From an uncultured Clostridia bacterium (lineage in GTDB: Bacteria; Bacillota; Clostridia; Oscillospirales; Ruminococcaceae), in NCBI GenBank assembly GCA_947625915.1, contig CANQPX010000017.1:1-40199 (forward strand): a DNA stretch of 40,199 nucleotides, given 5' to 3'. Made by a program: the position numbers and the translations under genes. How positions within the stretch are numbered: the stretch's first letter is position 1; every line of letters starts with the position of its first letter. A model generated the notes under the pieces. That model was not told where the DNA came from, searched no databases, and worked only from the letters and a program-made list of their open reading frames with translations. This document shows positions 1 through 7,577 of this stretch, piece by piece.

Positions 1-135
1 ACGAGGGCTTAGACGAATGCGAAGCATTCGTTTTTCCCTCAGACCCCACCAGCGCGGCTGCGCTGGATCAGCTTTTCGGGCAAGGTTTTGTTTTTCGCTT
101 TTTAGTTTGTCCGCGCCTATTTAAAAGCTTTTCGA
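1..135 (+). repeat. Composite hairpin repeat, copy A (cut by window edge)
   Basis: This is the 3' part of the dispersed intergenic repeat also present near 3.6, 6.0, 20.5, 36.0 and 37.6 kb. It holds the GAGGG...CCCTC module with an inserted ACGAATGCGAAGCATTCGT palindrome (12-30), then the conserved CCAGCGC-GGCT-GCGCTGG hairpin and the CAGCTTTTCGGGC tail. The tail continues past 100 with TTTAGTTTGTCCGCGCCT, shared with copy D. The upstream modules lie outside the window. No protein is assigned. Confidence 0.8.
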
Positions 136-147
136 CAAAACGAAATT

Positions 148-173
148 ACCTTCCCCGCTATTGCGAGGAAGGT
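148..173 (-). terminator. Hairpin overlapping the lipoprotein stop codon
   Basis: An 11-bp stem (148-158 with 163-173, one G-T pair) and a 4-base loop. On the minus strand the left stem encodes the last codons of the lipoprotein and the TAG stop falls at the loop edge (160-158). It is followed by AATTTCGTTTTG, a weak U tract. Probably the 3' end of the proS operon. Confidence 0.55.
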
Positions 174-811
174 CTTTCTATCTCGTCTATTCCGTTAACA
201 TCAAGAACTTCTATCCTGTAGGAATAATTTTCTCCCGCAGCTGCGTTCGACATCTCAAAATACAGAAAATTTCCCTGTCCGTCAAAAGCATACTTCGTGG
301 AAAATTCCGTAAAGGAAGTGCCCTGCGTTTCATTCAGCTTATCCGTATCGTAATTATACATATAAATAGTATTGCCGTTGTCCGAACTTTCCAGCGAACT
401 TTTCACGAACAGATTTACATAAAACAACAGGTCGCCCGTGGAATACGGGTGCGGATCTTCTTTATCATAAGAAACATATCCCTCGTCTCCCGCATTTAAA
501 ACCGTTACATTCTCACCGTCATAAACTTCCATGACCCCGCCGCTGTTATATTCGTAATAGTAGTGATCCGTTCCGCTGACCTGCTCATATAAATAAGACT
601 GTGAACCGTCCGCTTCATACTTGAACGAAAACGCCTGCGTCGTTATCCCCGTTTCAAGGTCGGTAACAAGATAACGTCCGCTTTGCCACTGTGCGGCTTC
701 TGCGCGGAAAGCTTCTATGCGATCCTTTCCGTGCAGATCGTATTCTTTTCTTAACGAGCAGCCCGCAAGGCATATGCACATCACTATCAATAAAGATACA
801 AGCTTTTTCAT
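158..811 (-). CDS. Putative lipoprotein of unknown function
   Basis: A 217-residue secreted protein. The start at 811 gives [18 protein letters not shown], a lipoprotein signal with lipobox LAGC, so Cys18 should be lipidated and the protein held on the outer face of the membrane. The start codon shares one base with the proS stop (TGATG), suggesting translational coupling; an upstream in-frame extension would only overlap proS. The mature part is rich in Tyr, Asp and Ser with alternating hydrophobic residues (for example SYLYEQVSGTDHYYYEY), consistent with a beta-rich fold, and has no cysteine after the lipobox. I recognise no family. Its position behind proS looks like co-transcription and does not imply a role in translation. 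Confidence 0.8.
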   Translation of the reverse strand: MKKLVSLLIVMCICLAGCSLRKEYDLHGKDRIEAFRAEAAQWQSGRYLVTDLETGITTQAFSFKYEADGSQSYLYEQVSGTDHYYYEYNSGGVMEVYDGENVTVLNAGDEGYVSYDKEDPHPYSTGDLLFYVNLFVKSSLESSDNGNTIYMYNYDTDKLNETQGTSFTEFSTKYAFDGQGNFLYFEMSNAAAGENYSYRIEVLDVNGIDEIERPSSQ

Positions 812-2268
812 CAATACGCCTTGCCCCAGTAAACCATGGTCTTTGCGGGCTTTCCGCAGCAAACGCACTTATCGTCTATATGTTCCTGCTCAAAAGGTAT
901 GCATCTTGAACCAACGCCGGTAAGTTCCTTTACCTTATCTTCACAGGCTTCATCACCGCACCACATGGCTTTTACAAAACCGTCGCCGTTCTTTTCCAGA
1001 ACTTCGTTTATCTCGTCGGTAGACTTGCAGGCGTAAGTATGTTTTTCGCGGTTCTCGGCGGCTTTTTTGAACATTCCCTCGGGGATCTCCTTTTCGAGCA
1101 TTTGTATCAGCGTATCTTTGAATGTTTCAAGGTCGTTTTCAAGTGAAACAGTTCTCTTTTCGCCGCTGTAACGTATCGCGCATACGCACCGGTCATTTTC
1201 GATATCTTTCGGACCTATTTCAATTCTCACGGGAACGCCTTTCATTTCATATTCGGCAAATTTCCAGCCGGGAGAATTGTCGCTGTCGTCAACTTTTACG
1301 CGTATACCCGCCGCTTTCAGCTTATCCGCAAGAGCGTTCGCCTTTTCGAGAACGCCTTCCTTGAACTGCTGAATGGGAATTATAACAGCTTGTATCGGAG
1401 CCACCGCAGGCGGCAGTACAAGACCGCTGTCGTCGCCGTGGGTCATGATAATTGCGCCGATAAGACGAGTTGTAACGCCCCATGAAGTCTGGTGAGGATA
1501 AACTTTCTTGTTCTCCTTGTCGGTGTACATGATCTCGAAAGCCTTTGCGAAACCGTCTCCGAAATAGTGGGAAGTTCCCGCCTGCAAAGCTTTTCCGTCA
1601 TGCATGAGAGCTTCTATGGCGTAAGTTGCTTCCGCGCCCGCAAACTTGTCGCTGTCGGTCTTTCTTCCTTTTATAACGGGCATGGCAAGCGACTTTTCGC
1701 AGAATTCCGCATAGACGTTGAGCATACGCTCGGTCTCCTCAACAGCTTCTTCCGCCGTTGCGTGAATGGTGTGACCTTCCTGCCAGAGAAATTCTCTTGA
1801 CCGCAGGAACGGGCGGGTAGTTTTCTCCCATCTTACAACGGACACCCATTGGTTATAAAGCTTAGGCAAGTCTCTGTAAGAGTGAACTATATTTGCATAA
1901 TGTTCGCAGAAAAGCGTCTCGGAAGTGGGGCGGACGCAAAGTCTGTCCTCTAACTTCTCATTTCCGCCGTGAGTTACCCAAGCGACTTCGGGAGCGAAGC
2001 CTTCCACATGATCTTTTTCTTTCTGCAGCAGACTTTCGGGAATAAACATCGGCATACAAACATTCTCATGCCCCGTAGCCTTGAACATTCCGTCAAGGAT
2101 CCTCTGCATATTTTCCCATATCGCGTAGCCGTAAGGGCGTATCACCATGCAGCCCTTAACGGAAGTATACTCGATAAGCTCAGCCTTTTTGACGATATCG
2201 GTATACCATTTTGCGAAATCCTCGTCCATAGAAGTGATCGCTTCAACAAGTTTTTTATCTTTAGCCAT
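811..2268 (-). CDS. proS: Prolyl-tRNA synthetase, archaeal/eukaryotic-type
   Basis: Charges tRNA-Pro with proline in the cytoplasm. 485 residues, typical for the short ProS form without the bacterial editing insertion. Class II features are visible: motif 2 region [20 protein letters not shown], a [12 protein letters not shown] segment and the anticodon-binding domain from about residue 285 ([12 protein letters not shown]). The C-terminal zinc-type domain has cysteines (CGDEAC, CVCCGK) and the protein ends in Tyr (YWGKAY), as is usual for this type. The start at 2268 (ATG) is preceded by GGAG at 9 bases; an in-frame TTG at 2283 lies inside that ribosome site and is rejected. Middle gene of a three-gene operon. 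A tRNA-Pro gene is transcribed divergently about 170 bp from the operon start. Confidence 0.96.
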   Translation of the reverse strand: MAKDKKLVEAITSMDEDFAKWYTDIVKKAELIEYTSVKGCMVIRPYGYAIWENMQRILDGMFKATGHENVCMPMFIPESLLQKEKDHVEGFAPEVAWVTHGGNEKLEDRLCVRPTSETLFCEHYANIVHSYRDLPKLYNQWVSVVRWEKTTRPFLRSREFLWQEGHTIHATAEEAVEETERMLNVYAEFCEKSLAMPVIKGRKTDSDKFAGAEATYAIEALMHDGKALQAGTSHYFGDGFAKAFEIMYTDKENKKVYPHQTSWGVTTRLIGAIIMTHGDDSGLVLPPAVAPIQAVIIPIQQFKEGVLEKANALADKLKAAGIRVKVDDSDNSPGWKFAEYEMKGVPVRIEIGPKDIENDRCVCAIRYSGEKRTVSLENDLETFKDTLIQMLEKEIPEGMFKKAAENREKHTYACKSTDEINEVLEKNGDGFVKAMWCGDEACEDKVKELTGVGSRCIPFEQEHIDDKCVCCGKPAKTMVYWGKAY

Positions 2269-2283
2269 AACAAATTTCTCCAA

Positions 2284-2550
2284 TCAATTTTTTGAGGGAT
2301 CTTTCCCGTTATCGGGGGTATCCCTGTTTTCTTTCGGTCTGTCCTCAAATACGCTGTAGACCTTATATTCATTTTCCGAAGCATCATTATCCCGCACCCT
2401 TTCGGGAATACCTTTCTTGCCGGAAATTTTGTCAACGAGTTTTGCGGCTTTCGGGGTCAGCAGGGCAATTATCCATACTATCAGCAGCAGTCCCAGCATA
2501 GCGCCGCCGAACTTTCCGAAAAGCGCAAGGGACTCATAGTCTATATTCAT
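2284..2550 (-). CDS. Small single-pass membrane protein, unknown function
   Basis: 88 residues from the ATG at 2550, which has GGAG 10 bases upstream; a longer in-frame start at 2574 would run through this ribosome site. One membrane helix at about residues 14-31 (GGAMLGLLLIVWIIALL), followed by a basic stretch (KAAKLVDKISGKKG) and a polar, charged tail of about 40 residues. This is an N-out/C-in arrangement by the positive-inside rule. It is the first gene after the promoter at 2590-2618 and ends 15 bp before the proS start. The length and topology resemble small accessory subunits of membrane complexes such as OadG, but no family signature is clear. Confidence 0.75.
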   Translation of the reverse strand: MNIDYESLALFGKFGGAMLGLLLIVWIIALLTPKAAKLVDKISGKKGIPERVRDNDASENEYKVYSVFEDRPKENRDTPDNGKDPSKN

Positions 2551-2589
2551 TACGCACAAACTCCTTTCCGACAAAACATTACTTTAAGA

Positions 2590-2618
2590 ATTATACCACT
2601 ATTGCAAAACATTGTCAA
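2590..2618 (-). promoter_or_regulatory. Sigma-A promoter of the proS operon
   Basis: On the minus strand TTGACA (2618-2613), a 17-base spacer and TATAAT (2595-2590), with TG before the -10 base. Start of transcription about 40 bp upstream of the first gene. No T-box leader fits in the short 5' region. Confidence 0.88.
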
Positions 2619-2683
2619 GAGCGGCAAACGGACTGCCTTATGCCTTGCGGGAAAAATTTGCTCTTACTTTTTTAAAAAAACTC

Positions 2684-2712
2684 TTTACAAATCATTTTTT
2701 TTGTGTTATACT
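2684..2712 (+). promoter_or_regulatory. Promoter of tRNA-Pro
   Basis: TTTACA (2684-2689), 17-base spacer, TATACT (2707-2712). Transcription would start only a few bases before the mature tRNA 5' end at 2722. Confidence 0.82.
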
Positions 2713-2721
2713 TAAATAGTT

Positions 2722-2798
2722 CGAGGTGTGGCTCAGTTTGGTAGAGCGCTGCGTTCGGGACGCAGAGGTCGTGGGTTCGAGTCCCGTCACCTCGACCA
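2722..2798 (+). tRNA. tRNA-Pro (anticodon CGG)
   Basis: A 77-base cloverleaf: acceptor CGAGGTG pairs with CACCTCG, D stem GCTC/GAGC, anticodon stem CTGCG/CGCAG around loop TTCGGGA (anticodon CGG, reading CCG), T loop TTCGAGT, discriminator A and an encoded CCA at 2796-2798. The T stem contains two G-T pairs. It has its own promoter and a terminator-like hairpin directly behind it, and is divergent from proS. Confidence 0.95.
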
Positions 2799-2805
2799 AG
2801 AACAG

Positions 2806-2840
2806 GCTTGCGGCGGATCATGCCGCAAGCTTTTTGTTTT
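2806..2840 (+). terminator. Intrinsic terminator after tRNA-Pro
   Basis: 9-bp perfect stem GCTTGCGGC/GCCGCAAGC (2806-2814, 2822-2830) followed by TTTTTGTTTT. It lies 28 bp before tcdA, so tcdA may be expressed by readthrough or from an unseen start. Confidence 0.85.
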
Positions 2841-2868
2841 AATAAAATAAACCCAAAGGACGATAATT

Positions 2869-3588
2869 ATGCCGGATCAATTTTCAAGAACAAGAATGCT
2901 TCTGGGAGACGAAGCGATGTTAAAACTTTTCTCCGCACGCGCTGCCGTTTTCGGCGTGGGCGGCGTGGGCGGATATGCCGCTGAAGCCCTTGTCAGGAGC
3001 GGTATAGGCGCGATAGATCTCGTTGACAGCGACAAGGTAAGCATAACAAACCTTAACCGCCAGATAATTGCCGCTCACGACACTGTGGGAAAGTTCAAGA
3101 CCGACGCCATGGAAGAACGCATATTAAAAATAAATCCCCACTGCAAAGTTACCAAGCATAACATCTTTTATACTCCCGAAACTGCGGATAATTTCGATCT
3201 TACGCAGTATGACTATGTTGTGGACGCGATAGACACCGTTTCGGGAAAAATAGAACTAATTTTGCAGTCGCAGAAATGCGGGACTCCCGTTATTTCGTCA
3301 ATGGGTGCGGGGAACAAACTCGATCCCACAGCTTTTGAAGTTGCGGATATTTACAGCACTTCTGTATGCCCATTGGCAAGGGTCATGCGCCATGAACTTA
3401 AAAAGCGCGGCGTAAAAAGTCTGAAAGTTGTTTACTCAAAAGAAAAGCCCATCGTTCCGCCCGGGATATCCGATGAAGAAGCTGCCGGCAAAAAAGTTAT
3501 CCCCGCGTCTATTGCTTTTGTTCCGTCCGTGGCGGGGCTTATAATTGCCGGCGAGGTCATAAAAGACATTTGCGGCATTAAAAAATAA
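2869..3588 (+). CDS. tcdA: tRNA threonylcarbamoyladenosine dehydratase (TcdA/CsdL type)
   Basis: ATP-dependent enzyme that dehydrates t6A37 of tRNA to its cyclic form ct6A. 239 residues, within the family's usual range. It starts RTRMLLGDEAMLKL and has the E1/ThiF-like nucleotide-binding loop GVGGVG at residues 29-34, then DLVDSDKVSITNLNRQ, the ATP/Mg segment of ThiF-MoeB-HesA proteins, and YDYVVDAIDTVSGK. The SMGAGNKLDP segment and the ending SVAGLIIAGEVIKDI also match TcdA rather than MoeB or ThiF. ATG at 2869 with AAAGGA upstream. Lies behind a tRNA gene, which fits a tRNA-modification role, though a terminator separates them. Confidence 0.92.
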   Translation: MPDQFSRTRMLLGDEAMLKLFSARAAVFGVGGVGGYAAEALVRSGIGAIDLVDSDKVSITNLNRQIIAAHDTVGKFKTDAMEERILKINPHCKVTKHNIFYTPETADNFDLTQYDYVVDAIDTVSGKIELILQSQKCGTPVISSMGAGNKLDPTAFEVADIYSTSVCPLARVMRHELKKRGVKSLKVVYSKEKPIVPPGISDEEAAGKKVIPASIAFVPSVAGLIIAGEVIKDICGIKK

Positions 3589-3596
3589 AATATTCA

Positions 3597-3957
3597 TGAA
3601 CAAAATAAGTAAACGAACAGCAAAACTACGCCTGAAAAGCTGGTCCGGCGCAGCCGCGCTGGCGGGGTCTGAGGGAAAAACGAATGCTTCGCATTCGTCT
3701 AAGCCCCGCCGCCGAAACGAACGCAGTTCGTTTTTCGCAGAACGGCGGAACTCCTAATGCCTTTAGGAGCTCCGCAGGGGTGTGAATAAAATGACGCAAG
3801 CGTCATTTGCGTCGCAGACAGCAGGAGGGGAACGCTTCTGCAAAAAACAAACTTCGTTTGTTTGAGATCGTTCCCCCTTGGCATTAACGGCTATTATAAT
3901 TTATGCCTTGCAAAACAGCCCGGTGAGCTGTTTTGCAATACAGAGCAATTTGTTTTA
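3597..3957 (-). repeat. Composite hairpin repeat, copy B (reverse orientation)
   Basis: Fills the tcdA-gap intergenic region. Read on the minus strand it begins with hairpin GCAAAACAGC/GCTGTTTTGC (3909-3939 region), then a GGGGGAACG...CGTTCCCC stem, a GACGCTTGCGTC palindrome, the GGAGCTCCTAAAGGCATTAGGAG module, and ends with the CCAGCGC/GCGCCGG hairpin and CAGCTTTTC. Three modules carry extra small palindromes (around 3690-3700, 3720-3738, 3845-3862) absent from copies C and D. ORFs here are judged spurious. Confidence 0.8.
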
Positions 3958-3993
3958 CCTAAAAATAGTCCGTTGACAAACAAAAATATATAC

Positions 3994-4035
3994 AAAAACC
4001 CGCTCCGAAGTTCCCCTCGGAGCGGGCGATTTTTT
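3994..4035. terminator. Bidirectional terminator downstream of gap
   Basis: 10-bp stem CCCGCTCCGA/TCGGAGCGGG (3999-4008, 4017-4026) with a T run on both sides: TTTTTG on the minus strand after gap and GATTTTTTTA on the plus strand. Confidence 0.9.
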
Positions 4036-4047
4036 TATCGTTTTGAA

Positions 4048-5082
4048 TTAAAGCTCTGCAAAATACTTGATAGTTCTTACCATCTGAGATGTGTAAGAGT
4101 TCTCGTTGTCGTACCAAGAAACTACCTGTACCTCATAGAGATCGTCAGCGATCTTGGATACCATTGTCTGTGTTGCATCAAAGAGTGAACCGTATCTCAT
4201 GCCGATAACGTCGGAAGAAACGATCTGATCTTCGTTGTAGCCGAAGGACTCGGAAGCAGCAGCCTTCATAGCAGCGTTGATGCCTTCCTTAGTAACGTCA
4301 GCCTTCTTAACAACAGCTGTAAGGATAGTTGTAGAACCTGTGGGAACAGGAACTCTCTGTGCGGAACCGATGAGCTTGCCGTTCAGTTCGGGGATAACAA
4401 GTCCGATAGCCTTTGCAGCACCTGTGCTGTTAGGAACGATGTTTGCAGCACCTGCTCTTGCTCTTCTCAGGTCGCCCTTTCTGTGAGGGCCGTCAAGAAT
4501 CATCTGATCGCCTGTGTAAGCGTGGATAGTGGACATGATACCGCTCTGGATAGGAGCATAATCGTTAAGAGCCTTTGCCATAGGAGCGAGGCAGTTAGTT
4601 GTGCAGGAAGCAGCGGAAATGATCTGATCGTCCTTGGTAAGGGTCTTTTCGTTTACGGAGAATACGATAGTCTTGAGGTCGTTGCCTGCGGGAGCGGAAA
4701 TAACGACTTTCTTTGCGCCTGCGTTGATGTGAGCCATTGATTTTTCTTTTGAGCAGTAGAAACCTGTGCACTCCAGAACAACGTCAACGCCGATCTGTCC
4801 CCAAGGAAGATCCTTAGCGTCTTTTTCTGCGTAGATCTTGAGGGTCTTTCCATCAACTGTGATAGTGTTAGCTTCGTCATCAGCTGTTACGGTATGGAGA
4901 CCTTCGCCTATTCTTCCGCAGTAACCGCCCTGTGCGGTATCATACTTGAGAAGCTGAGCAAGCATTGAAGGCTTTGTAAGGTCGTTGATAGCAACTACCT
5001 CGTAGCCGTCTGCGCCGAACATCTGTCTGAATGCGAGACGTCCGATCCTTCCGAAACCATTGATCGCAACTTTAACTGCCAT
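4048..5082 (-). CDS. gap: Glyceraldehyde-3-phosphate dehydrogenase
   Basis: Glycolytic enzyme oxidising glyceraldehyde 3-phosphate to 1,3-bisphosphoglycerate with NAD+. 344 residues. Rossmann start [15 protein letters not shown] at residues 4-18; INDL after the second strand fits an NAD-preferring form; active-site motif SCTTNC with catalytic Cys160; the C-terminal [13 protein letters not shown] is typical. The ATG at 5082 has AGGAGG close upstream; an in-frame ATG at 5139 lies at the promoter start and is rejected. Codon use is biased toward GTT, CTT, ACT and GCA, as in highly expressed genes. Monocistronic, with its own promoter, a 5' hairpin and a strong terminator. Confidence 0.97.
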   Translation of the reverse strand: MAVKVAINGFGRIGRLAFRQMFGADGYEVVAINDLTKPSMLAQLLKYDTAQGGYCGRIGEGLHTVTADDEANTITVDGKTLKIYAEKDAKDLPWGQIGVDVVLECTGFYCSKEKSMAHINAGAKKVVISAPAGNDLKTIVFSVNEKTLTKDDQIISAASCTTNCLAPMAKALNDYAPIQSGIMSTIHAYTGDQMILDGPHRKGDLRRARAGAANIVPNSTGAAKAIGLVIPELNGKLIGSAQRVPVPTGSTTILTAVVKKADVTKEGINAAMKAAASESFGYNEDQIVSSDVIGMRYGSLFDATQTMVSKIADDLYEVQVVSWYDNENSYTSQMVRTIKYFAEL

Positions 5083-5118
5083 AATAAAATTCCTCCTAAA
5101 AGAAATATAAATTTTTCC

Positions 5119-5137
5119 GGTGTTCATCCCGAACACC
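5119..5137 (-). other. 5' leader hairpin of gap mRNA
   Basis: 7-bp perfect stem GGTGTTC/GAACACC with a 5-base loop. Given the promoter at 5148-5176 it would lie within a few bases of the mRNA 5' end, where such stems often protect transcripts from decay. Confidence 0.6.
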
Positions 5138-5147
5138 ACATATATTT

Positions 5148-5176
5148 ATTTTAACCTATTTTTGCGAATTTTGCAA
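5148..5176 (-). promoter_or_regulatory. Promoter of gap
   Basis: On the minus strand TTGCAA (5176-5171), 17-base spacer, TAAAAT (5153-5148). Confidence 0.78.
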
Positions 5177-5262
5177 GACCTTTTTATAAAAAAATAACAT
5201 ATTTTTATGTTTTTTCATGGAAACGGCAGGTAATTTCAAGGAGGTTACAAATTTTTTTATAT

Positions 5263-5808
5263 TTATTTGTAGATTTTGCATATTTCAGACGATACAAGCG
5301 GCGGCTTATTATTATTCCTTTGTTTTTTTATAAATATTAAAGATATAATAATTAAAGCTGCTAATGTATACGCAACAAGAAATATATCTGTTTGAAACCT
5401 AAATTCCTGTATTGATAAATATTGCCCGCTTGCTGCTTTTTGTACACTTGATCCGAAAAAAGCAACATTTAATGCTAACGAGCATAACAGATACCCTGTC
5501 CACGATCTAAAAATAAAAATACCTATTCCGACAACAAAAATTAAAATTGAAACAATTACAGACCACTCTAAAATTTTAGAGAAAGCCACCGATACATCTG
5601 CGGAATCGTATTTTGAAAAAGGCAGCTTTGTTAAATCACTGTGAACAAAAACTACTGTTGCTGCTTGAAATAATAATGCGATCAAACTGCCGCCGATCGT
5701 AATTATATTCCATTTTTGAATGTTTTTGCTAAAGCATATATTACTTTTGCAAAAAGCGGCATACAACACTATTTGCAATAAAATATACATAAAAAATAAC
5801 CGGATCAT
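5263..5808 (-). CDS. Four-helix membrane protein, unknown function
   Basis: 181 residues from the ATG at 5808, preceded by AGGTGA at a good distance; an in-frame GTG at 5817 is part of that ribosome site. Four hydrophobic segments: about residues 2-19, 37-55, 82-104 (VSILIFVVGIGIFIF) and 140-158 (FLVAYTLAALIIISLIFI). A short Lys/Asn-rich cytoplasmic tail follows. Base composition is clearly more A+T rich than its neighbours, with many AAA, ATA and AAT codons, which may indicate weak expression or acquisition. No family recognised, and no operon partner; it has its own promoter. Confidence 0.7.
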   Translation of the reverse strand: MIRLFFMYILLQIVLYAAFCKSNICFSKNIQKWNIITIGGSLIALLFQAATVVFVHSDLTKLPFSKYDSADVSVAFSKILEWSVIVSILIFVVGIGIFIFRSWTGYLLCSLALNVAFFGSSVQKAASGQYLSIQEFRFQTDIFLVAYTLAALIIISLIFIKKQRNNNKPPLVSSEICKIYK

Positions 5809-5857
5809 AATTATCACCTACTTTTTGTTGAGAGCAGTGAAGATCTATTTTTTACAC

Positions 5858-5886
5858 AATGTACCATAAGCGCCACAAGCTGTCAA
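5858..5886 (-). promoter_or_regulatory. Promoter of the membrane protein gene
   Basis: On the minus strand TTGACA (5886-5881), 17-base spacer ending in TGG, TACATT (5863-5858). Confidence 0.65.
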
Positions 5887-5965
5887 GATGTATTTTGTAA
5901 ATATACTGTAAACAGAATTTTTTTGCCTGCAATTCCCAAAATTTCAACTTTTTTCAAAATGTAAC

Positions 5966-6245
5966 TCGTTGTCAAACAGTCCACCGGACTGTTTGACAAG
6001 GCAAAACTTGAAAAATTTCGTTAGTACCAAGGGGGCGCCCTCTATCGCAGGGCAGCCCCCTCTTTACGCCTACGGCGTAAATTCACCCTTTGCGGAGCTC
6101 CTAAAGGCATTAGGGAATTTCGCCGTCTGCGGACGGCGACGGGGGCTTTGCCCCTCGACCCCACCAGCGCAGCTGCGCTGGACCAGCTTTTCGGGCGTAG
6201 CTTTGCTGTTCTTTATTTGATGTGTCTGCGACTGTTTTTTGATCT
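5966..6245 (+). repeat. Composite hairpin repeat, copy C
   Basis: A nearly complete forward copy. Modules in order: TGTCAAACAGTCC/GGACTGTTTGACA stem (5971-5999); GGGGGCGCCCT/AGGGCAGCCCCC stem; TTTACGCC/GGCGTAAA stem; GGAGCTCCTAAAGGCATTAGGG; CGCCGTCTGCGGACGGCG; GGGGC/GCCCC; CCAGCGC/GCGCTGG; and CAGCTTTTCGGGC. It carries an 83-codon open frame which is a by-product of the repeat. It lies downstream of dnaJ and could act as a 3' structure for that operon. Confidence 0.82.
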
Positions 6246-6264
6246 TTTTTTGAAATAACAGCTA

Positions 6265-7422
6265 TCACTTCTCAAACGCCTGTTTTATCTTATCGAAAAA
6301 GCTGTTGCGCTTTTTGTAGTTCTTTGACTCATCAAGCGAACCGTCAAACTCTTTCAGCAGATCTTTCTGCTTTTTGGTAAGGTTGCTCGGAACTTCTATC
6401 GTGATATGAACGAACTGGTTGCCGCGCTCACTGCGGTTGAGCTTCTTTATGCCCTTGCCCTTGAAACGGAAGATAGTTCCCGGCTGTGTGCCTTCGGGAA
6501 TGGTGTATTTTACCGTTCCGTCAATGGTGGGAACGGTAACTTCCGCGCCGAGAGCCGCCTGAACGAAGGTTATGGGCATTTCCGTATGAACATCGTAACC
6601 GTCACGCTCAAATATTGCGTCGGGGCGTACCGAGACGGTAACGTGCAGGTCGCCTGCGGGTCCTCCGTTTATACCGCCGTGACCCTGACCGGAAATGCGG
6701 ATAGTCTGTTCGTCATCAATGCCTGCGGGGATATCGACTGTTATGTTCTTGGAAACGCTTACTCTGCCGTTGCCGTGACATTTATGGCAAGGGCTGCTTA
6801 TAACCTTTCCTTTGCCGCCGCAGCGCGAGCAGGCTTTCTGGGAAGATATCATGCCGAAAGGCGTTCTCTGGGTAACTTTTACCTGACCCGTTCCGTGACA
6901 TTCGGGACAAGTCTCGGGCGAAGTTCCCGCTTCCGCGCCCGAACCGCCGCAGTCGGGGCATTTTTCCATGCGGTTTATGTTGATATCGGTCTTTGTACCG
7001 AAACAAGCTTCCATAAAGCTTATATTTACATTTGTCTGGATATCCTGACCGCGCCTCGGGGCATTTACGCTTCTTGCGGAACTTCCGCTGCCGAAACCGC
7101 CGCCGAAGAAGCTGGAGAATATGTCGCTGATGTCTCCCATGTCTCCGAAGCCGCCGCTGAATCCTCCTCCGAAACCTCCGCCGCCGTAGGACGGATCTAC
7201 TCCCGCGTGACCGAACTGATCGTAGCGGGCTTTTTTATCAGGGTCGGAAAGAACTTCATAGGCTTCGTTTATCTCCTTGAACTTTTCCTCCGCCTCTTTG
7301 TCTCCCGGGTTGAAATCGGGGTGATATTTCCTTGACAGTTTTCTGAAAGCCTGTTTGAGTTCGTCCTCGGACGCGCCTTTACTAAGCCCCAGAACTTCAT
7401 AATAATCTCGTTTTTCAGCCAT
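6265..7422 (-). CDS. dnaJ: Chaperone DnaJ (Hsp40)
   Basis: Co-chaperone that delivers clients to DnaK and stimulates its ATPase. 385 residues. J domain at 5-70 with HPD at residues 34-36; Gly/Phe-rich linker at about 77-115; four CxxCxGxG zinc-binding repeats ([32 protein letters not shown]) at about 155-220; then the C-terminal substrate-binding and dimer domain. All eight zinc cysteines are present, so this is a full type I DnaJ. ATG with GGAAG upstream. Last gene of hrcA-grpE-dnaK-dnaJ, 155 bp after dnaK. Confidence 0.97.
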   Translation of the reverse strand: MAEKRDYYEVLGLSKGASEDELKQAFRKLSRKYHPDFNPGDKEAEEKFKEINEAYEVLSDPDKKARYDQFGHAGVDPSYGGGGFGGGFSGGFGDMGDISDIFSSFFGGGFGSGSSARSVNAPRRGQDIQTNVNISFMEACFGTKTDININRMEKCPDCGGSGAEAGTSPETCPECHGTGQVKVTQRTPFGMISSQKACSRCGGKGKVISSPCHKCHGNGRVSVSKNITVDIPAGIDDEQTIRISGQGHGGINGGPAGDLHVTVSVRPDAIFERDGYDVHTEMPITFVQAALGAEVTVPTIDGTVKYTIPEGTQPGTIFRFKGKGIKKLNRSERGNQFVHITIEVPSNLTKKQKDLLKEFDGSLDESKNYKKRNSFFDKIKQAFEK

Positions 7423-7532
7423 ATGGGAAAACTTCCTTTCGTTCTTTCGTTTTCAATGCTGAATTATGTATATACATAGCGTATGTTTTGCTAAATGTTT
7501 GCCAAATTGTATAATTCTCTTAAAACAGCATT

Positions 7533-7554
7533 CGGGCAGAAGAACTTCTGCCCG
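7533..7554 (-). other. dnaK-dnaJ intercistronic hairpin
   Basis: Perfect inverted repeat CGGGCAGAAG/CTTCTGCCCG with 2 bases between. No U run follows on the minus strand, so it looks more like a processing or stability element that sets the dnaK:dnaJ ratio than a terminator. Confidence 0.55.
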
Positions 7555-7577
7555 CCGCTGCTTTTAGAGGTTTTTTA

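Noticed and set aside
2551-2720. T-box riboswitch upstream of the proS operon
   Set aside because: The predicted transcript leader is only about 40 bases and contains no specifier loop or T-box consensus.
6406-7335. 309-codon open frame on the plus strand inside dnaJ
   Set aside because: Complementary to a complete, well-conserved dnaJ; low-complexity Ala/Glu/Val content reflects the complement of Gly/Phe-rich codons.
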